64,000 nucleotides of DNA from Diploptera punctata (Eukaryota; Arthropoda; Insecta; Blattodea; Blaberidae), in the NCBI GenBank assembly GCA_030220185.1, contig JASPKZ010007285.1, positions 172,001 through 236,000 on the forward strand. The letters are read 5' to 3'. The notes beneath the pieces were generated by a model. It ran no database searches and was not told the origin of the DNA. It was given only the letters and a program-made list of their open reading frames with translations. Positions 19,714-30,835 of the stretch are shown here, one piece after another. Position 1 is the stretch's first letter. Every line of letters starts with the position of its first letter. The position numbers and the translations under genes were made by a program.

Positions 19714-19857
19714 GTGCATGGAAGCTTCTCGTAGGAAAACCAGAGGGAAAACGCCCAATTGGTAGACCAAGAATGAGGTGGGAGAATAACATTATGCATG
19801 ATTTGAGGGAAGTAGGATATACAGGTGATAATTGTAAAACATTAGCTCAGGATGTAA
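19714..19857 (+). mobile_element. LINE-A 3' fragment
   Basis: Encodes AWKLLVGKPEGKRPIGRPRM and DLREVGYTGDN, then breaks off at ctcaggatgtaaa. Both ends truncated. Confidence 0.8.
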
Positions 19858-20345
19858 AGAATGTTTGGACACGATAAACGGAAAACAGAACACGCTTAGA
19901 ACAGTGCATTAAGATTAATTAGTGCAGCAGTCTGTGGTTGTCCTTCAGAATTAAGTTACTTCAACCAATTTCAAACTCTCGGTTTCGCACCAAAAGATTT
20001 AGTTAGTCCAATTGCTCCGTGAAGACATTTATTACACAGTGGCAAATAAAAAAAGAGAAGTGACTGTAAGCATGGCCTTCTTAGAGCAAGTGTTCCGCGT
20101 TCTTTTGTTTGTCTTTCGTCAGCTGAGCGCGTCATGAGCCGTATACTCATAAAACTTGGCCATTTTGTTCTTATGAAGCTTTCCACAGCACTCCATCAAG
20201 AAAAAAAAAACATTTCTTTTATTAACTGGCCACCTGCCACGACAAGAATTGACAAGACACTGCATTTCTCAGCGTTACGTCATATATTCTTCATTAGGGA
20301 ATCAGCGTTTACATTTGGACAACTTCGACGGATATGCATTTCTTA
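19858..20345. other. no recognisable feature
   Basis: Unique-looking sequence; short frames on both strands without domains. Confidence 0.4.
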
Positions 20346-20355
20346 ATAATAATAA

Positions 20356-20650
20356 TAAAGTGATCCCACAACAGGCCCGGAGGCCCTTGGGGTAGTAGGA
20401 GGTTAAGGCTCCCACTTTTTCTAGACAATCGGCACTTTATGTCAGCCGGGTTGTCAGCCCTGCGTGACTGCCGCCTTTACCCCCAGAACAAACATCTGGT
20501 ACTCATTTCCGTTAGAGGCTGAGTCGACCCCAGGGCCATAGTGCCGCCAGAGGGTTTGGGTCAGTTTAAAAATCCTGACCCCAACGGCACTTGAACCCTC
20601 GACCCTCCGGCTTGTAGCTCAGTGCCTTAACCACTACGCTACGGCGTGCC
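20356..20650 (-). mobile_element. S1 tRNA-derived SINE in an (AAT)n tract
   Basis: Full S1 (minus), with the head (A box reading cgctacggcg on plus) at the right. (AAT)n lies on both sides (20345-20355 and 20651-20719), so it probably inserted into the microsatellite. Confidence 0.85.
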
Positions 20651-20651
20651 C

Positions 20652-20722
<71 letters not shown>

Positions 20723-20728
20723 TAATAA
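20651..20728. repeat. (AAT)n microsatellite
   Basis: About 25 AAT units, right flank of S1. Confidence 0.95.
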
Positions 20729-20744
20729 ACAACTAATTCACTAC

Positions 20745-21295
20745 CACTATCGAACCCGTAAGTTTATGGCCGCGCGGACATAAGCTCTCCATACATTCCT
20801 ATCCTGAACTAATGTTTTCCAATCATCTCCTGTATAATCTACTTCCCTCAAATCATAAAAAAAAACTCCTGGCGCGACAGGCCTAGATGGCCCTTAGCCT
20901 ACCAGCCGGCTGCCACATGTGTCAATCACAGAGGTAGATGATCATCAGCCAGTGTAGGGGTGACATGTGGTCAGCATGTCGAGTCTCCCAGCCGTTATAG
21001 CTGGTTCCTCAACCTGGAGCCGCTACTTATTGTAGCTACCCAAATGCCTCACGATGCTGAGTGGGCACCGGTCCCATACTGGCCGAAATACCATGAGAAA
21101 ATTTCTTCCCCCATGGAGACTCGATCCAGCGCAAGTCCCGTAGCTCTGCACCAAGGCTTCCTGCCCTAACCACTCGGCTACTGCGCGGGACTCCCTCAAA
21201 TCATAGTTAATGTTATTCTCCCACCTCATCCTTGGTCTACCAACTGGACGTTTTCCCTCTGGTTTTCCTACAAGAAGCTTCCTTGCACGTCTTTA
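20745..21295 (-). mobile_element. LINE-A 3' fragment split by S2
   Basis: Tail and VWRAYVR region at 20745-20857, then S2, then NNINYDLRE, GRPRMRWEN and KLLVGKPEGKRPV at 21192-21295. Truncated at the 5' side by an AAT/AAG tract. Confidence 0.85.
20858..21191 (-). mobile_element. S2 SINE variant with TSD
   Basis: Shares the S2 head and body, but its 3' end differs (ctcctggcgcgacaggcct and poly-A on plus instead of the cggttgccctttt part). The 14-bp TSD TCCCTCAAATCATA is at 20844-20857 and 21192-21205, inside LINE-A coding sequence. Confidence 0.9.
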
Positions 21296-21339
21296 ATTAA
21301 TAATAATAATAAGAAGAAGAAGAAGAGGGAGAAGAAATA

Positions 21340-21503
21340 GAAGAGGAACGAGTTGATAGAATGCCAGAAGAAAGACTTACAAAATTATAGCGGAATTACA
21401 AACCACACGGAAGGAGAAATATTGGACGCCTACACAGAAGATGGTCTGAACAATTTTCTAGCTTTCATGAAACCGTATCGAGCCAATAGGCTTAATTCCT
21501 GGA

Positions 21504-21561
<58 letters not shown>
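21340..21561 (+). mobile_element. LINE-E 3' end (copy 2) with (AAT)n tail
   Basis: Encodes RMPEERLTKL, NYKPHGRRNIGR and, frame-shifted, KPYRANRLNSWM before (AAT)n at 21507-21561. The terminus GCCAATAGGCTTAATTCCTGG parallels 7352-7400 (minus). Confidence 0.75.
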
Positions 21562-21562
<1 letters not shown>

Positions 21563-21563
21563 T

Positions 21564-21860
21564 TTATTTACATACAAATGTTCAATGTTTACACATCTTA
21601 CTGGGTCTAGAGTTTTATAGTCCTCCACTCGTCCCTATCCATCCATTCTATGTCCTCCAGTCCCCCTGTTCTCATTTCAGTTATTATTTCTTGTATACAC
21701 GAGTTTCGAGGTCTTCCTTTCTTTCTTCTTCCAGGCAGACACCATTCCAATGTTTTTCTGGATAACCTTTCTCGTTGCATTCGTATTAGGCCTACGTGCC
21801 CATACCAAATTAATTGTTTATATCTTATATAATCGAATGTTGAATACTGAATATTCATGA
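21564..21860 (-). mobile_element. LINE-O 3' fragment (copy 1)
   Basis: The minus frame within 21607-22029 encodes RYKQLIWYGHVG, WCLPGRRKKGRPRNSCIQE and EDIEWMDRDEW. The 3' UTR borders (AAT)n. A partial relative is at 32888. Confidence 0.75.
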
Positions 21861-21861
21861 T

Positions 21862-21865
21862 AATT

Positions 21866-21897
<32 letters not shown>
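21862..21897. repeat. (ATT)n microsatellite
   Basis: Sits between two head-to-head LINE fragments. Confidence 0.9.
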
Positions 21898-21900
<3 letters not shown>

Positions 21901-22265
21901 CAGAAATTCATATATAAAAGAAAAAATGCAGGTACAATATTCAATATTAGATTTTATAAAGAAGAAACAATTAAATTGGTACGGACACATTAGAAGGATG
22001 GAAGAAGGAAGACTACCTAAGATAATCATGGATTGGGAACCACAGGGAAGGAAAAAGAAGGGTAGACCAAATATTACGTGGATTCAGGAAATCAATGAAA
22101 CTAAGAGGGAATGGGAAATAGAAGAAGATATATGGATGAACAGACAAGAATGGAAAAATGTGTTGAAACAAATATGTAGTTAACTGTGGACATGGGTACC
22201 GGAAAAATGTATATTCATTGTAAAAGCCGGAATAATAAAAAAAAATATTATTTTTAATAATAATA

Positions 22266-22296
<31 letters not shown>

Positions 22297-22298
22297 CG
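21898..22298 (+). mobile_element. LINE-P 3' fragment with (AAT)n tail
   Basis: The frame at 21857-22183 encodes IKKKQLNWYGHIRRMEEGR, GRKKKGRPNITWIQEINE and WMNRQEWK, stop, then a short 3' UTR and (AAT)n at 22255-22298. Open for about 95 codons, so relatively young. Confidence 0.8.
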
Positions 22299-22735
22299 TC
22301 ATAATTATATGTCAAGGCGAAGGAAGAGGTAGCACCTTGTTAGGGATATACCCAACACTGGTCCTCACCAACCCAGAGTTAAGTGGAGGAGATATGCAAG
22401 GCATTTATCTCTGATGAAGCTGTAACCAAGAAAGTCCGTACCTGGTAAAGAACCACATCCTGCAAGAGGTGGCCCTGCTACGGCGGATCTAGACATGGCT
22501 GTCGATAAAAAGGTCAACACACTCTAGCGCAAGTGTGAGTATTGATAAGGACGAATGAGGAGGAAAACTCCGAAAATAAACCTGGGAATAGGACTTTCGT
22601 TAGCCGACTGGAAGGGAACCTTCTAAAGGAAAGAGACCTCAACACAAAACCTCCGGTCCTCCAGGTTTGAGTTATGCGTCGGGCTGGAAACTCATCACGT
22701 AAAACGATCTTTCTCAAAATTCTAACACGATTAAT
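22299..22735. other. possible LINE 5' leader fragment
   Basis: Comparatively GC-rich. Includes gaacctggtaaag-like, ccggtcctccagg and cgggctggaaactcatcacg strings of the type seen in 5' regions of RTE-like LINEs. No coding frame of note. Assignment is tentative. Confidence 0.3.
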
Positions 22736-22756
22736 AATAACAATAATAATAATAAT

Positions 22757-23132
22757 AAATATATTGAGAATAAAATTCTTTGGGAACATTTCAGAAAAAA
22801 GAGAGGTGAACAGAGAGGCAAATGCAGAAGATTGTATAAGAGTGAGCTATGTGATATTTACAAGAAACCTATAATAAGAAAGTTAAGGCTAGTAGACTGC
22901 GATGGGCAGGACATGTGGCACGAATGCCGAATAAAGTAGGGACATGGAAACTTTTTGTAGAAAACCAGAGAGAACATATCGAATTGGCAAATCAAAAATG
23001 AGAAAGGAAAATAACATAACAATGATTATACAGGGTATAATTGGAAAACATTAGTTCAATATATGTACGTATGTATGCAGACCTTATTTCCGCACGGCCA
23101 TTAATCTACGGGTTCGATAGTGCCAGTAATTT
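22757..23132 (+). mobile_element. LINE-A 3' fragment, degenerate
   Basis: From the NKVLRKIFG region (attgagaataaaattcttt) to the end cgggttcgatagtgccag. Several indels remove the frame. Confidence 0.75.
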
Positions 23133-23149
23133 GGTTTAATAGATGGTTA

Positions 23150-24028
23150 CTATTTAGAGGATGAAGAAGGCTTACAACTCAATGGTATTAATAAGCTGTT
23201 AGTTTATGCTGATGATGTAGTACTATTGGCCGATAGCGAGGAGATACTAAAGGACAACACGTACACACTAATGAGTAACACTAAGAAATTGGGACTGGAA
23301 GTAAATCAATAAAACTAAATATATGGGCACACATAGAAATACATTATATAATGGGAATGGACAGCTAATGACAAATGAGGGAAATTTCGAGGAAGTGGCT
23401 GAATTCAAATACCTAGGAACAATAATCACAAACGGGAATGAGATGCACAAGGAAATTAATCTTAGGATCAATTCTGGAAATGCGTGCTATTATGCATTAC
23501 ACAGCCTTTTGACTTCCCAACTCCTTTCAAAAAACGTTAAACTGAAAATATATAAAACTATTATTCTACCAGTTATATTATATGGATCCGAAACACGGAC
23601 CCTTACTTTAAGGGAGGAAAGGAGATTACCAGCATTTTAGATTAAAGTTCTTAGTAAATTTTTTTGGACCAAAGAGAGATGAACAGACAGGTGAATGGAG
23701 AATACTACATAACAATGAACTACATGGTCTTTATAGGAAGCCAGATATAATAAGAACAGTTAAGTCTCGTAGACTGTGATGCGCAGGACATATTACACGT
23801 ATGGGGAATGAAAGACGTGCATGGAAACTTCTTGTAGGAAAGCCAGAAGGAAAACGCCCAGTTGGTAGACGAAGAATGAGGTGGGAGAACAACATTAACT
23901 ATGATTTGAGGGAAGTAGATTATACAGGGAATGATTAGAAAGCATTAGCTCAGGATAGGGATGTATGGAGAGCTTATGTCCGCGCGGCCATGAAACTACG
24001 GGTTCGATAGTGCCAGTGAGTAAGTAAG

Positions 24029-24034
<6 letters not shown>
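23150..24034 (+). mobile_element. LINE-A fragment including the RT YADD region
   Basis: Starts at LEDEEGLQLNGINKLLVYAD (catalytic YADD), continues through the frame at 23323-23640 (FEEVAEFKYLGTIITNGNEM, KIYKTIILPVILYGSE) and GRPRMRW-type sequence to (GTAA)n. Internal stops and a frameshift near 23640. Confidence 0.85.

Positions 24035-24093
<59 letters not shown>
24034..24093. repeat. (ATT)n microsatellite after the LINE-A tail
   Basis: Follows (GTAA)n directly: the tetranucleotide tail changes into ATT repeats. Confidence 0.9.
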
Positions 24094-24104
<11 letters not shown>

Positions 24105-24643
24105 ATCTCGCGTTAGAGACAGATTATTTAGCTAAACATCGGAGGTATAATTTTCCTCTTCCCATTTAGGGTCTCTTTTCATTGTGTACTTTATCTGTAG
24201 ATTGAGTTAAAGTACATGATTACTTGTAATTTGCTGGGTTATCTTCAAGTTGGGAAACAAGTGGAACAAACAATGAGAGGGAATGAGGAAAGTGACCTAA
24301 TGATATTACACAATTGCTCCTAATTTGAAATTTATTCCCCCTTTTTTATTTTTAGAGTGTATTCACCGGTTCATTTTCTCGTTGAATGGCGCCGAGGGAG
24401 GTATGCCAGCCACACAACATGCAAGCCTTTTGTTCTGCATAATTGACGGCGCACAATTAGAGGTCATGACTTGGCTGTTCATATCACGTCGGTATTTGTA
24501 TTGCGCGTCAATCACTTTAAAAAATCACACATTCAAGACAATAGACACAACACCCACTTCCTGGGTAATATTCAGCCTTTATTATACCGGGTGTACCAAT
24601 TACTGCTATTACTCGGCAATTAATAGTAGAATATTTTGAGGCA
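24094..24643. other. no recognisable feature
   Basis: Unique-looking; the 104-codon frame at 24325 has no domain. Confidence 0.4.
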
Positions 24644-25320
24644 TACTTACTTACTCACTGGCACTATCGAACCCGTAGGTTCATGTTCGCGCGGACATAA
24701 GCTCTCCACACATCCCTATCATAAACTAATGCTTTCCAATCATTCCCTGTATAATCTACTTCCCTCAAATCATAGTTAATGTTATTCTCCCACCTCATTC
24801 TTGGTCTACCAACTGGGCGTTTTCCCTCTGGCTTTCCTACAAGAAGCTTCCATGCACGTCTTTCATTCCCCATACGCGCCACATGTCCTGCCCATCGCAG
24901 TCTACGAGACTTAACTGTTCTTATTATATCTGGCTTCCTACAAAGACTATGTAGCACACTGTTATGTAGTCTTCTCCATTCACCTGTCTGTTCATCTCTC
25001 TTTGGTCCAAAATTTTTCCTAAGAACTTTATTCTCAAATACTCGTAATCTCATTTCCTCCCTTAAAGTAAGAGTCCATATTTCACATCCATATAATATAA
25101 CTGGTAGAATAACAGTTTTATATTTTTTCAATTTAACGTTTTTTTTAAAAGAGTTGGGACGTCAAGAGTCTTTGTAATGCATAATAGCACGCATTTCCAG
25201 AATTGAGCCTATGTTTAATTTCTTTGCTCATCTCATTCGTGTTTGTGATTATTGTTCCTAGGTATTTGAATTCAGCCACTTCCTCAAACTTTCCTTCATT
25301 TGTCATTAGCTGTCCATTTC
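24644..25320 (-). mobile_element. LINE-A 3' fragment with long open C-terminus
   Basis: The minus frame at 24664-25131 (155 codons) runs from KKYKTVILPVILYGCE through FGPKRDEQTGEW, RRLRWAGHVARMGNERRAW and GRPRMRWENNIN to a normal stop after NLRVR. Homology extends upstream to 25320 out of frame (EVAEFKYLG). Truncated at (ATT)n. Confidence 0.85.
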
Positions 25321-25360
25321 ATTATTATTATTATTATTATTATTATTAATATTATTGTTA

Positions 25361-25455
<95 letters not shown>

Positions 25456-25456
25456 T
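25321..25456. repeat. (ATT)n compound microsatellite
   Basis: About 45 units with occasional TTG, between LINE-A and LINE-M. Confidence 0.95.
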
Positions 25457-25754
25457 ACATAAAAAACAAGATGTAAGTAGGATAACGACGGCTGAAATGA
25501 AATTTTTGAGATCTGTTAAAAGGTGCACTAAGGAAGACAGAAATAAGACAGGAACTTGAAATATTTGCAATAACTGATAAAATAGATACATATAGACAAA
25601 AATGGAAGCAACACATAGACAGAATGAATGAAGATAGATATCCAAAACAAATAACAAAATACAAACCTAAAGGCACCCGAGATGTGGGCAGACCTAGAAA
25701 CAGATGGGCTGAAGTCGGAACCGGTCAACAAACCTAATCCATGAATGCAGATGA

Positions 25755-25803
<49 letters not shown>
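25457..25803 (+). mobile_element. LINE-M 3' fragment with (ATT)n tail
   Basis: Encodes TAEMKFLRSVKRCT, TGTRQELEIFAITDKIDT-like sequence (one shift), KWKQHIDRMNEDRYPK, GTRDVGRPRNRW, then GGTCAACAAACCTAATCC and (ATT)n at 25757-25803. Confidence 0.75.
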
Positions 25804-25805
<2 letters not shown>

Positions 25806-26499
25806 TGTTTATATAATTTTGTTTACATCATCCTCCACTGCATGAATTCTTTGTGTATATCAGAGTGAGTTTATAACTTTGAAACTTTTTCCTAAATTTA
25901 AATTACTTTATATTATTACGTAACTTATTTAATTACTACTTTCTTCAGTTTTTTATAAACTATTGTATAATGTTTTGATTGCTTTATTCTCCTTTCCGTT
26001 AATTCTTTGTGTCTGGATGAGTTTTATATTTTGAAACATTCTCCTACTTTTGTTTTGTTTGATATTACTTCCCAATATATTTAATTATCTTCTTCAGGCT
26101 AGTATTGACCTATTCTATGATGATCTTGAAAATAACACTATTCTATGATGTTTAGATTCTTTTATTTTCCCCATGTACCATTTCTTAATTTTTGATATGC
26201 CATAATTTATTTTATGTCTTGAAACAGACTCCAAAATGTATATCATCGTCTGCCCTCTCCCTTTAACTAAAACTTTATAATGTATATATTATATATGTAT
26301 TATTTCTGAAACTGTTCTGCTCCCGAGCATGAGCACTTGTCGATACTGTTTACAACATTTATAGGTCAATAAAATGTATTCCTATTCTTAATTGCATTAG
26401 CTTTTACATGGTAATAGCTTGCATTAACATTAATTTCAATGTTACGTTCGTAATTAGCTGAAAAGTAAACAGAATAAATTCCATCATAATGTCCTCGGA
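25804..26499. repeat. AT-rich region with about three diverged tandem units
   Basis: aattctttgtgta...ttgaaac...tttaattac..cttcag..ctattgtataatg recurs in worn form near 25845, 26000 and 26165, suggesting a unit of about 150-160 bp. No coding frame. Ends in AT-rich DNA with aataaa motifs. Confidence 0.4.
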
Positions 26500-27590
26500 A
26501 TTCCTAAAAAGTTAGACTTATTGGAATGTGTCTAAATGGCAAAAAGAGTAGGGTGCGTGTAGGCAAACAGTTTTCGGATACTTTTGAAATCCAGAATGGG
26601 TTGAAGCAAGGAGGTGCACTATCTCCTCTACTATTTAATTTTGTACTAGACCATGCCATCAAATCTTTAGAGGATGAAGAAGGCCTACAACTCAATGGTA
26701 TTAATAAGCTGTTAGAGGATGAAGAAGGCCTACAACTCAATGGTATTAATAAGCTGTTAGTTTATGTTGATGATGTAGTACTACTGGCCGATAGCGAGAA
26801 GATACTAAAGGCCAATACGCACACACTATTGAGTAACACTAAGAAATTGGGACTGGAAGTAAATATCAATAAAACTAAGTATATGGTCACACATAAAAAT
26901 ACATTATACAATGGAAATGGAAAGCTAATGACAAATGAGGGAAATTTTGAGGAAGTGGCTGAATTCAAATACCTAGGAACAATAATCACAAATAGGAATG
27001 AGATGCACAAGGAAATTAAACTTAGGCTCAATTCTGGAAATGCGTGCTATTATGCATTGTAGAGACTCTTGACGTCCCAACTGCTTTCAAAAAACGTTAA
27101 ACTGAAAATATATAAAACTATTATTCTACCAGTTATATTATATGGATGCGAAACATGGACTCTTACTTTAAGGGAGGAAAGGAGATTACGAATATTTGAG
27201 AATAAAGTTCTTAGGAAAATTTTTGGACCAAAGAGAGATGAACAGACAGGTGAATCGAGAAGACTGCATAACAGTGAATTGCATGGTCTTTATAGGAAGC
27301 CGGATATAATAAGAACAGTTAAGTCTCGTAGACGATGGGCAGGACATGTGGCACGAATAGGGAATGAAAGAGGTGGATGGAAGATTCTTGTAGGAACGCC
27401 AGAGGGATAACGCCCAGTTGGTAGACCAAGAATGAGGTGGGAGAATAACATTAACTATGATTTGAGGGAAGGATATTATACAGGGGATGATTGAAAAACA
27501 TTGGCTCAAGATAGGGATATATGGAGAGCTTTGTCCGTGCGGTCATGAACCTACGGGTTCGATAGTGCCAGTGAGTTAGTTAGTTAGTTA
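26500..27590 (+). mobile_element. LINE-A, longest 3' fragment in the window
   Basis: Covers the RT palm to the 3' tail (gttagttagttag). Frames 26526-27062 and 27069-27410 are separated by a nonsense change (YYALQ to YYAL stop at about 27061) and end early at KPEG-type sequence. Contains an internal 45-bp tandem duplication. The endonuclease and early RT are missing. Confidence 0.9.
26526..27062 (+). pseudogene. LINE-A reverse transcriptase fragment
   Basis: 178 codons. GLKQGGALSPLLFNFVLDHA (25-44) is an RT block, YVDD (80-83) is the catalytic Asp pair, and EEVAEFKYLGTIIT follows. Residues 48-62 and 63-77 are the same 15-mer (LEDEEGLQLNGINKL), a 45-bp tandem duplication just before YVDD. RT normally copies its own RNA at a nicked chromosomal site; this fragment is not functional. 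Confidence 0.85.
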
Positions 27591-27867
27591 CTTATGTCTT
27601 CGTAGTATAGGCAGCCTCTCATAATGTGAATACAATTTCGCTACTGCATGTACATCTGGAATTAAAATAGATAAGAGTTTGTGCTTTTTCCTGGATTGAC
27701 TGAATAGCACAATAGTTCATGCATGAGCTCTTAAAACTGGCGATCTTACGTCAAAAAGCCCAGATCAGGTAGATTTTTTTTAGTTGTATATACTCAATTG
27801 TTAAACAGAATATAACTTAAGCCAGATCCAATTAAATTAACCTATTTTCGTTCTACCCATATATAAA
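27591..27867. other. no recognisable feature
   Basis: AT-rich spacer. Confidence 0.4.
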
Positions 27868-28287
27868 TATAACTAAATAATTCACTTGCACTATCAAACC
27901 CATAGGTTCATGCCCACGCGGATATAAGCTCTCCATACATCCCCATCCTGAGATGTTTCCGAATTAGCCGTAACAAGCCATGTTCCTAGGAACATGTCCC
28001 TGTGTTTGTGCCTTTGACATGGATTCCCTGAGGTAATTCCCGCCCGGAGAACCGAATGGAGGATTATTTAAACTCCGGAAAATTTTACCCCAGTGGAACC
28101 TATTTCGCGTTTCTTGACGGTTGTATTTTTAGGATGAAAGATCGTCACTCTTTTGACCAAAGTCATTTTTTTCGTCTGGCTTATCACCTTCGACCAGTCC
28201 GGCATGGGTAACCCTATCGGCAGCAATGCTACCGCTGGCATAGCTCTCGAGATCATTTAAGCACGCAAGCCACTCCACCACGACAAG
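27868..28287 (-). mobile_element. LINE-A internally deleted derivative (copy 2)
   Basis: The minus strand has the same 5' leader as copy 1 (CTTGTCGTGGTGGAGTGGC; ACNDLESYASGSIAAD-like frame at 28068-28256). It keeps about 48 bp more after aacacaggga, then jumps at about 27955 to ctcaggatggggatgtatgg of the LINE-A end. The junction differs from copy 1, so the two deletions are independent or sequential. The first bases of the leader are lost in a TA tract. Confidence 0.75.
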
Positions 28288-28407
28288 GTAAAGATTATAT
28301 ATATATATAATTTAAAAAACAAATGTGTCGATTTTTCGTTTCAAATAATATGTGCTCTACATTGCTAAAAATCAAAATTGTATTATATATAATATAATAT
28401 ATACATA

Positions 28408-29150
28408 TACATGTCAAAAGAATGACAGAGAAAAGATTACCTAAACTTATTATGGAATGGATCCCAAAGAAAGAAAGGATGATAGGAAGACCAAAGAAAA
28501 CCTGGATAAAAGGTGTGAAAGCTGCTATGATTACACTGATCAACATGATTTTTGTCTCATGAGTACCAATAGTTGTACGTAATGCATTTTTTATCGTGTT
28601 TTCAAATATGCATTGGGAAATTCTCCATCACCTACGGTTTTTTTTATTTCAATTCCAATTATGAATTTAAATAATTATTTTTTTAATAAGCGTTTTTTTT
28701 CGTCCAATTGTCTATTGTAAAATAAAACCAAATGAACTAACTCAATTTATTTCAGCTATGGAAAAGAGATATTAAGGCAAATGGAATCCTAATATGCTGA
28801 CCGATTATTGTTGCACCATCGAAAGGAATGCTCTACAGGCGAAATATAGCAGAAAATCGTCATTTCGTACTTTCTAGGTGAGTCCGAATGTTCGAATATT
28901 GTGTAGTTACGAATGTAGAAAATATTAAAGTGTATGAAATTATAAATTTCTGTCTCTCGGAAACCTTGAGTGATAGAGAGAAACCGATTCAGGAGAAAAC
29001 ATACTATCAGAATCACATATTTTTTCTTCCTGAGACAAAAAAAAAGTTTATTTTTTGTTATTATCAGAGAATTAGAGGAAGATGGATGGATGGACGAAAA
29101 GAATGGTGATTGGTTTCCAGAAAACAGTGGCAGCTGTCATGATACCTGAT
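28408..29150 (+). mobile_element. LINE-D/P-like 3' fragment split by M1
   Basis: Before M1: RMTEKRLPKLIMEWIPKKER and MIGRPKKTWIKGVKAAM. After M1: RELEEDGWMDRKEW. The two halves join in the usual order of these LINE C-termini. Confidence 0.7.
28534..29056 (+). mobile_element. M1 MITE-like element, copy 3
   Basis: Begins CACTGATCAACATGATTTTT after TTA (28531-28533). The 3' end keeps ctgagacaaaaaaaaagttt but has lost the final ctcagtg, so the right TSD cannot be read. Inserted in a LINE coding remnant. Confidence 0.8.
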
Positions 29151-29931
29151 GATGATATATATTATCGCTATAGCAGCCGAAATATGTTTTTTTTTCGAAC
29201 CATATACGAAATACGAAAGTATACCCCTGGTATAAACAGATGACGGCTCTTAAAATCAATAATAATGAAGTGTTAATGGAAAAATAGCATTATTTCACAT
29301 TAAAATAACCGTGAACTTCGGGAGACATTCGAAATGGCTTGGAGGGCCATATGCGACCCGCGATTTGCGATTTGGACAGCCTGAATAACAACAATTTATC
29401 GATATCAACATAAAATGAGTGGATACATACTGATCGCTGGTAAAGGCGGCTGTTTAATATTTTACACGCAGACGACACTGTGCGGATGTTGGACTGGCCT
29501 CAAAACAACTTCAAGAAAATAAAAGACTGTGCGTTTACCATACGTCGCTTAACACAGCGCTTCCTGCCTCAATATTTTATACATGATGCCAACATTCTCC
29601 ACGTTTAAACGCCTACTTTTTCTATTACAGCCTCACAGACTTCAGTATAAAGGACGGATTTCACAGACACATTTCTTTTTTCAAAGTTGTTCATCCTTAC
29701 TTTTAAGATGCAGGGTAACCCACCGTTGAGGTTACTAATTAAAATATTAAAATTCGTACCTGTTGTGTCAGTCGTCCTCAAAATAAAATAAACTACTGTT
29801 TATAAAACATCGTCAAACATTAAAAACGTAGGCCTTCCAGAAGACAGTCTTCCATCATTAGATTCGACAATAGTACTCCATTAGCAAACTCTCGCTTCTA
29901 TTGGCCGTATTTCGTTGAGTTTTAGATAATA
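29151..29931. other. no recognisable feature
   Basis: Unique-looking, somewhat more GC-balanced DNA; no supported frame. Confidence 0.4.
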
Positions 29932-30383
29932 CTTAACTAACTAACTCACTGGCACTATATAAGCTCTCCATATATCCCTATCCTGAGCTAATGTTTTCCA
30001 ATCATCCCCCTGTATAATCTACTTCCCTCAAATCATAGTTAATATTATTCTGCCACCTCATTCTTGGTCTGCCAACTGGACGTTTTCCCTCTGGTTTTCC
30101 TACAAGAAGCTTCCATGCACGTCTTTCATCCCCCATACGTGCAACATGTCCTGCCCATCGCAGTCTACGAGACTTAACTATTCTCACTATATCTGGCTTC
30201 CTATAAAGCCCATGTAGTTCATTGTTATGGAGTCTTCCCATTACCTGTCTGTTCATCTCTCTTTGGTCCAAAATTTTTCCTAAGAACTTTATTCTCAAAT
30301 ACTCGTAATCTCCTTTCCTCCCTTAAAGTAAGAGTCCATGTTTCACACCCATATAATATAACTGGTAGAATAATAGTTTTATA

Positions 30384-30747
30384 TTAATTAAATAAAAATA
30401 AAACGTAGTTTTATTTGATTTTCATATTTATTATATAATTCAGTGACAGCTGTTTCGGTACACTGTACCTTCTTCAGACATATTAACAAAATATGAATTG
30501 TGTTCCAACTGATCTAAGCAACAATACAACAATATTTATTTAAATTTTTAAATTTAACAAAGGGGATTCATTAAAATCAAGTTGAGAATTTAACAGTTTT
30601 TTACTACTTTGAGGAAGGTACAGTGTACCGAAACATCTGTCACTGAATTATATAATATATATGAAAATCAAATAAAACTACGTTATATTTTTATTTAATT
30701 AATAAATATGGATTTTCATCAAGTAAACACCAACTCAATTGATTATT
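30384..30747. mobile_element. P1 PLE inverted dimer with exact 13-bp TSD
   Basis: A minus half (30384-30611) and a plus half (about 30609-30747) of the P1 terminus meet head to head. The flanks TAATAGTTTTATA at 30371-30383 and 30748-30760 are identical, and LINE-A sequence is continuous across the site. So the inverted pair integrated as one unit. Coding remnant: only the C-terminal NSQLDFNESPL part, on minus. Confidence 0.9.
30445..30477 (-). ncRNA. hammerhead-ribozyme-like motif (P1)
   Basis: Intact core on minus: CTGAAGA, GGTAC/GTACC, GAAAC, GTC. The partner at 30609-30641 (+) has lost the start of the core (ttgagga) but keeps the hairpin and GAAAC. Confidence 0.5.
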
Positions 30748-30773
30748 TAATAGTTTTATACATTTTTAGTTTA

Positions 30774-30774
30774 A

Positions 30775-30834
<60 letters not shown>
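30774..30834. repeat. (AAT)n microsatellite
   Basis: About 20 units, at the truncated 5' edge of LINE-A. Confidence 0.95.

Positions 30835-30835
<1 letters not shown>

Larger units (their letters stand above)
29932..30783 (-). mobile_element. LINE-A 3' fragment split by a P1 PLE
   Basis: Tail (ttaactaactaac) at 29935, the frame at 30002-30298 with RRLRWAGHVARMGDERRAW and GRPRMRWQNN, up to the ILPVILYG block at 30345-30383. It resumes after the PLE at 30761 (catttttagttt, the worn KIYK-K region) and ends in (AAT)n. Confidence 0.85.

Noticed and set aside
21353..22315. Frames rich in poly-Asn, poly-Tyr or poly-Ile (also near 19563, 32190, 48010, 52644, 53383 and 60630)
   Set aside because: Products of reading (AAT)n/(ATT)n microsatellites.
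24779..25177. 132-codon plus frame
   Set aside because: Antisense shadow of the LINE-A C-terminus at 24664-25131. The same holds for 27186-27509, 26762-27031, 40050-40274 and 31797-32123.
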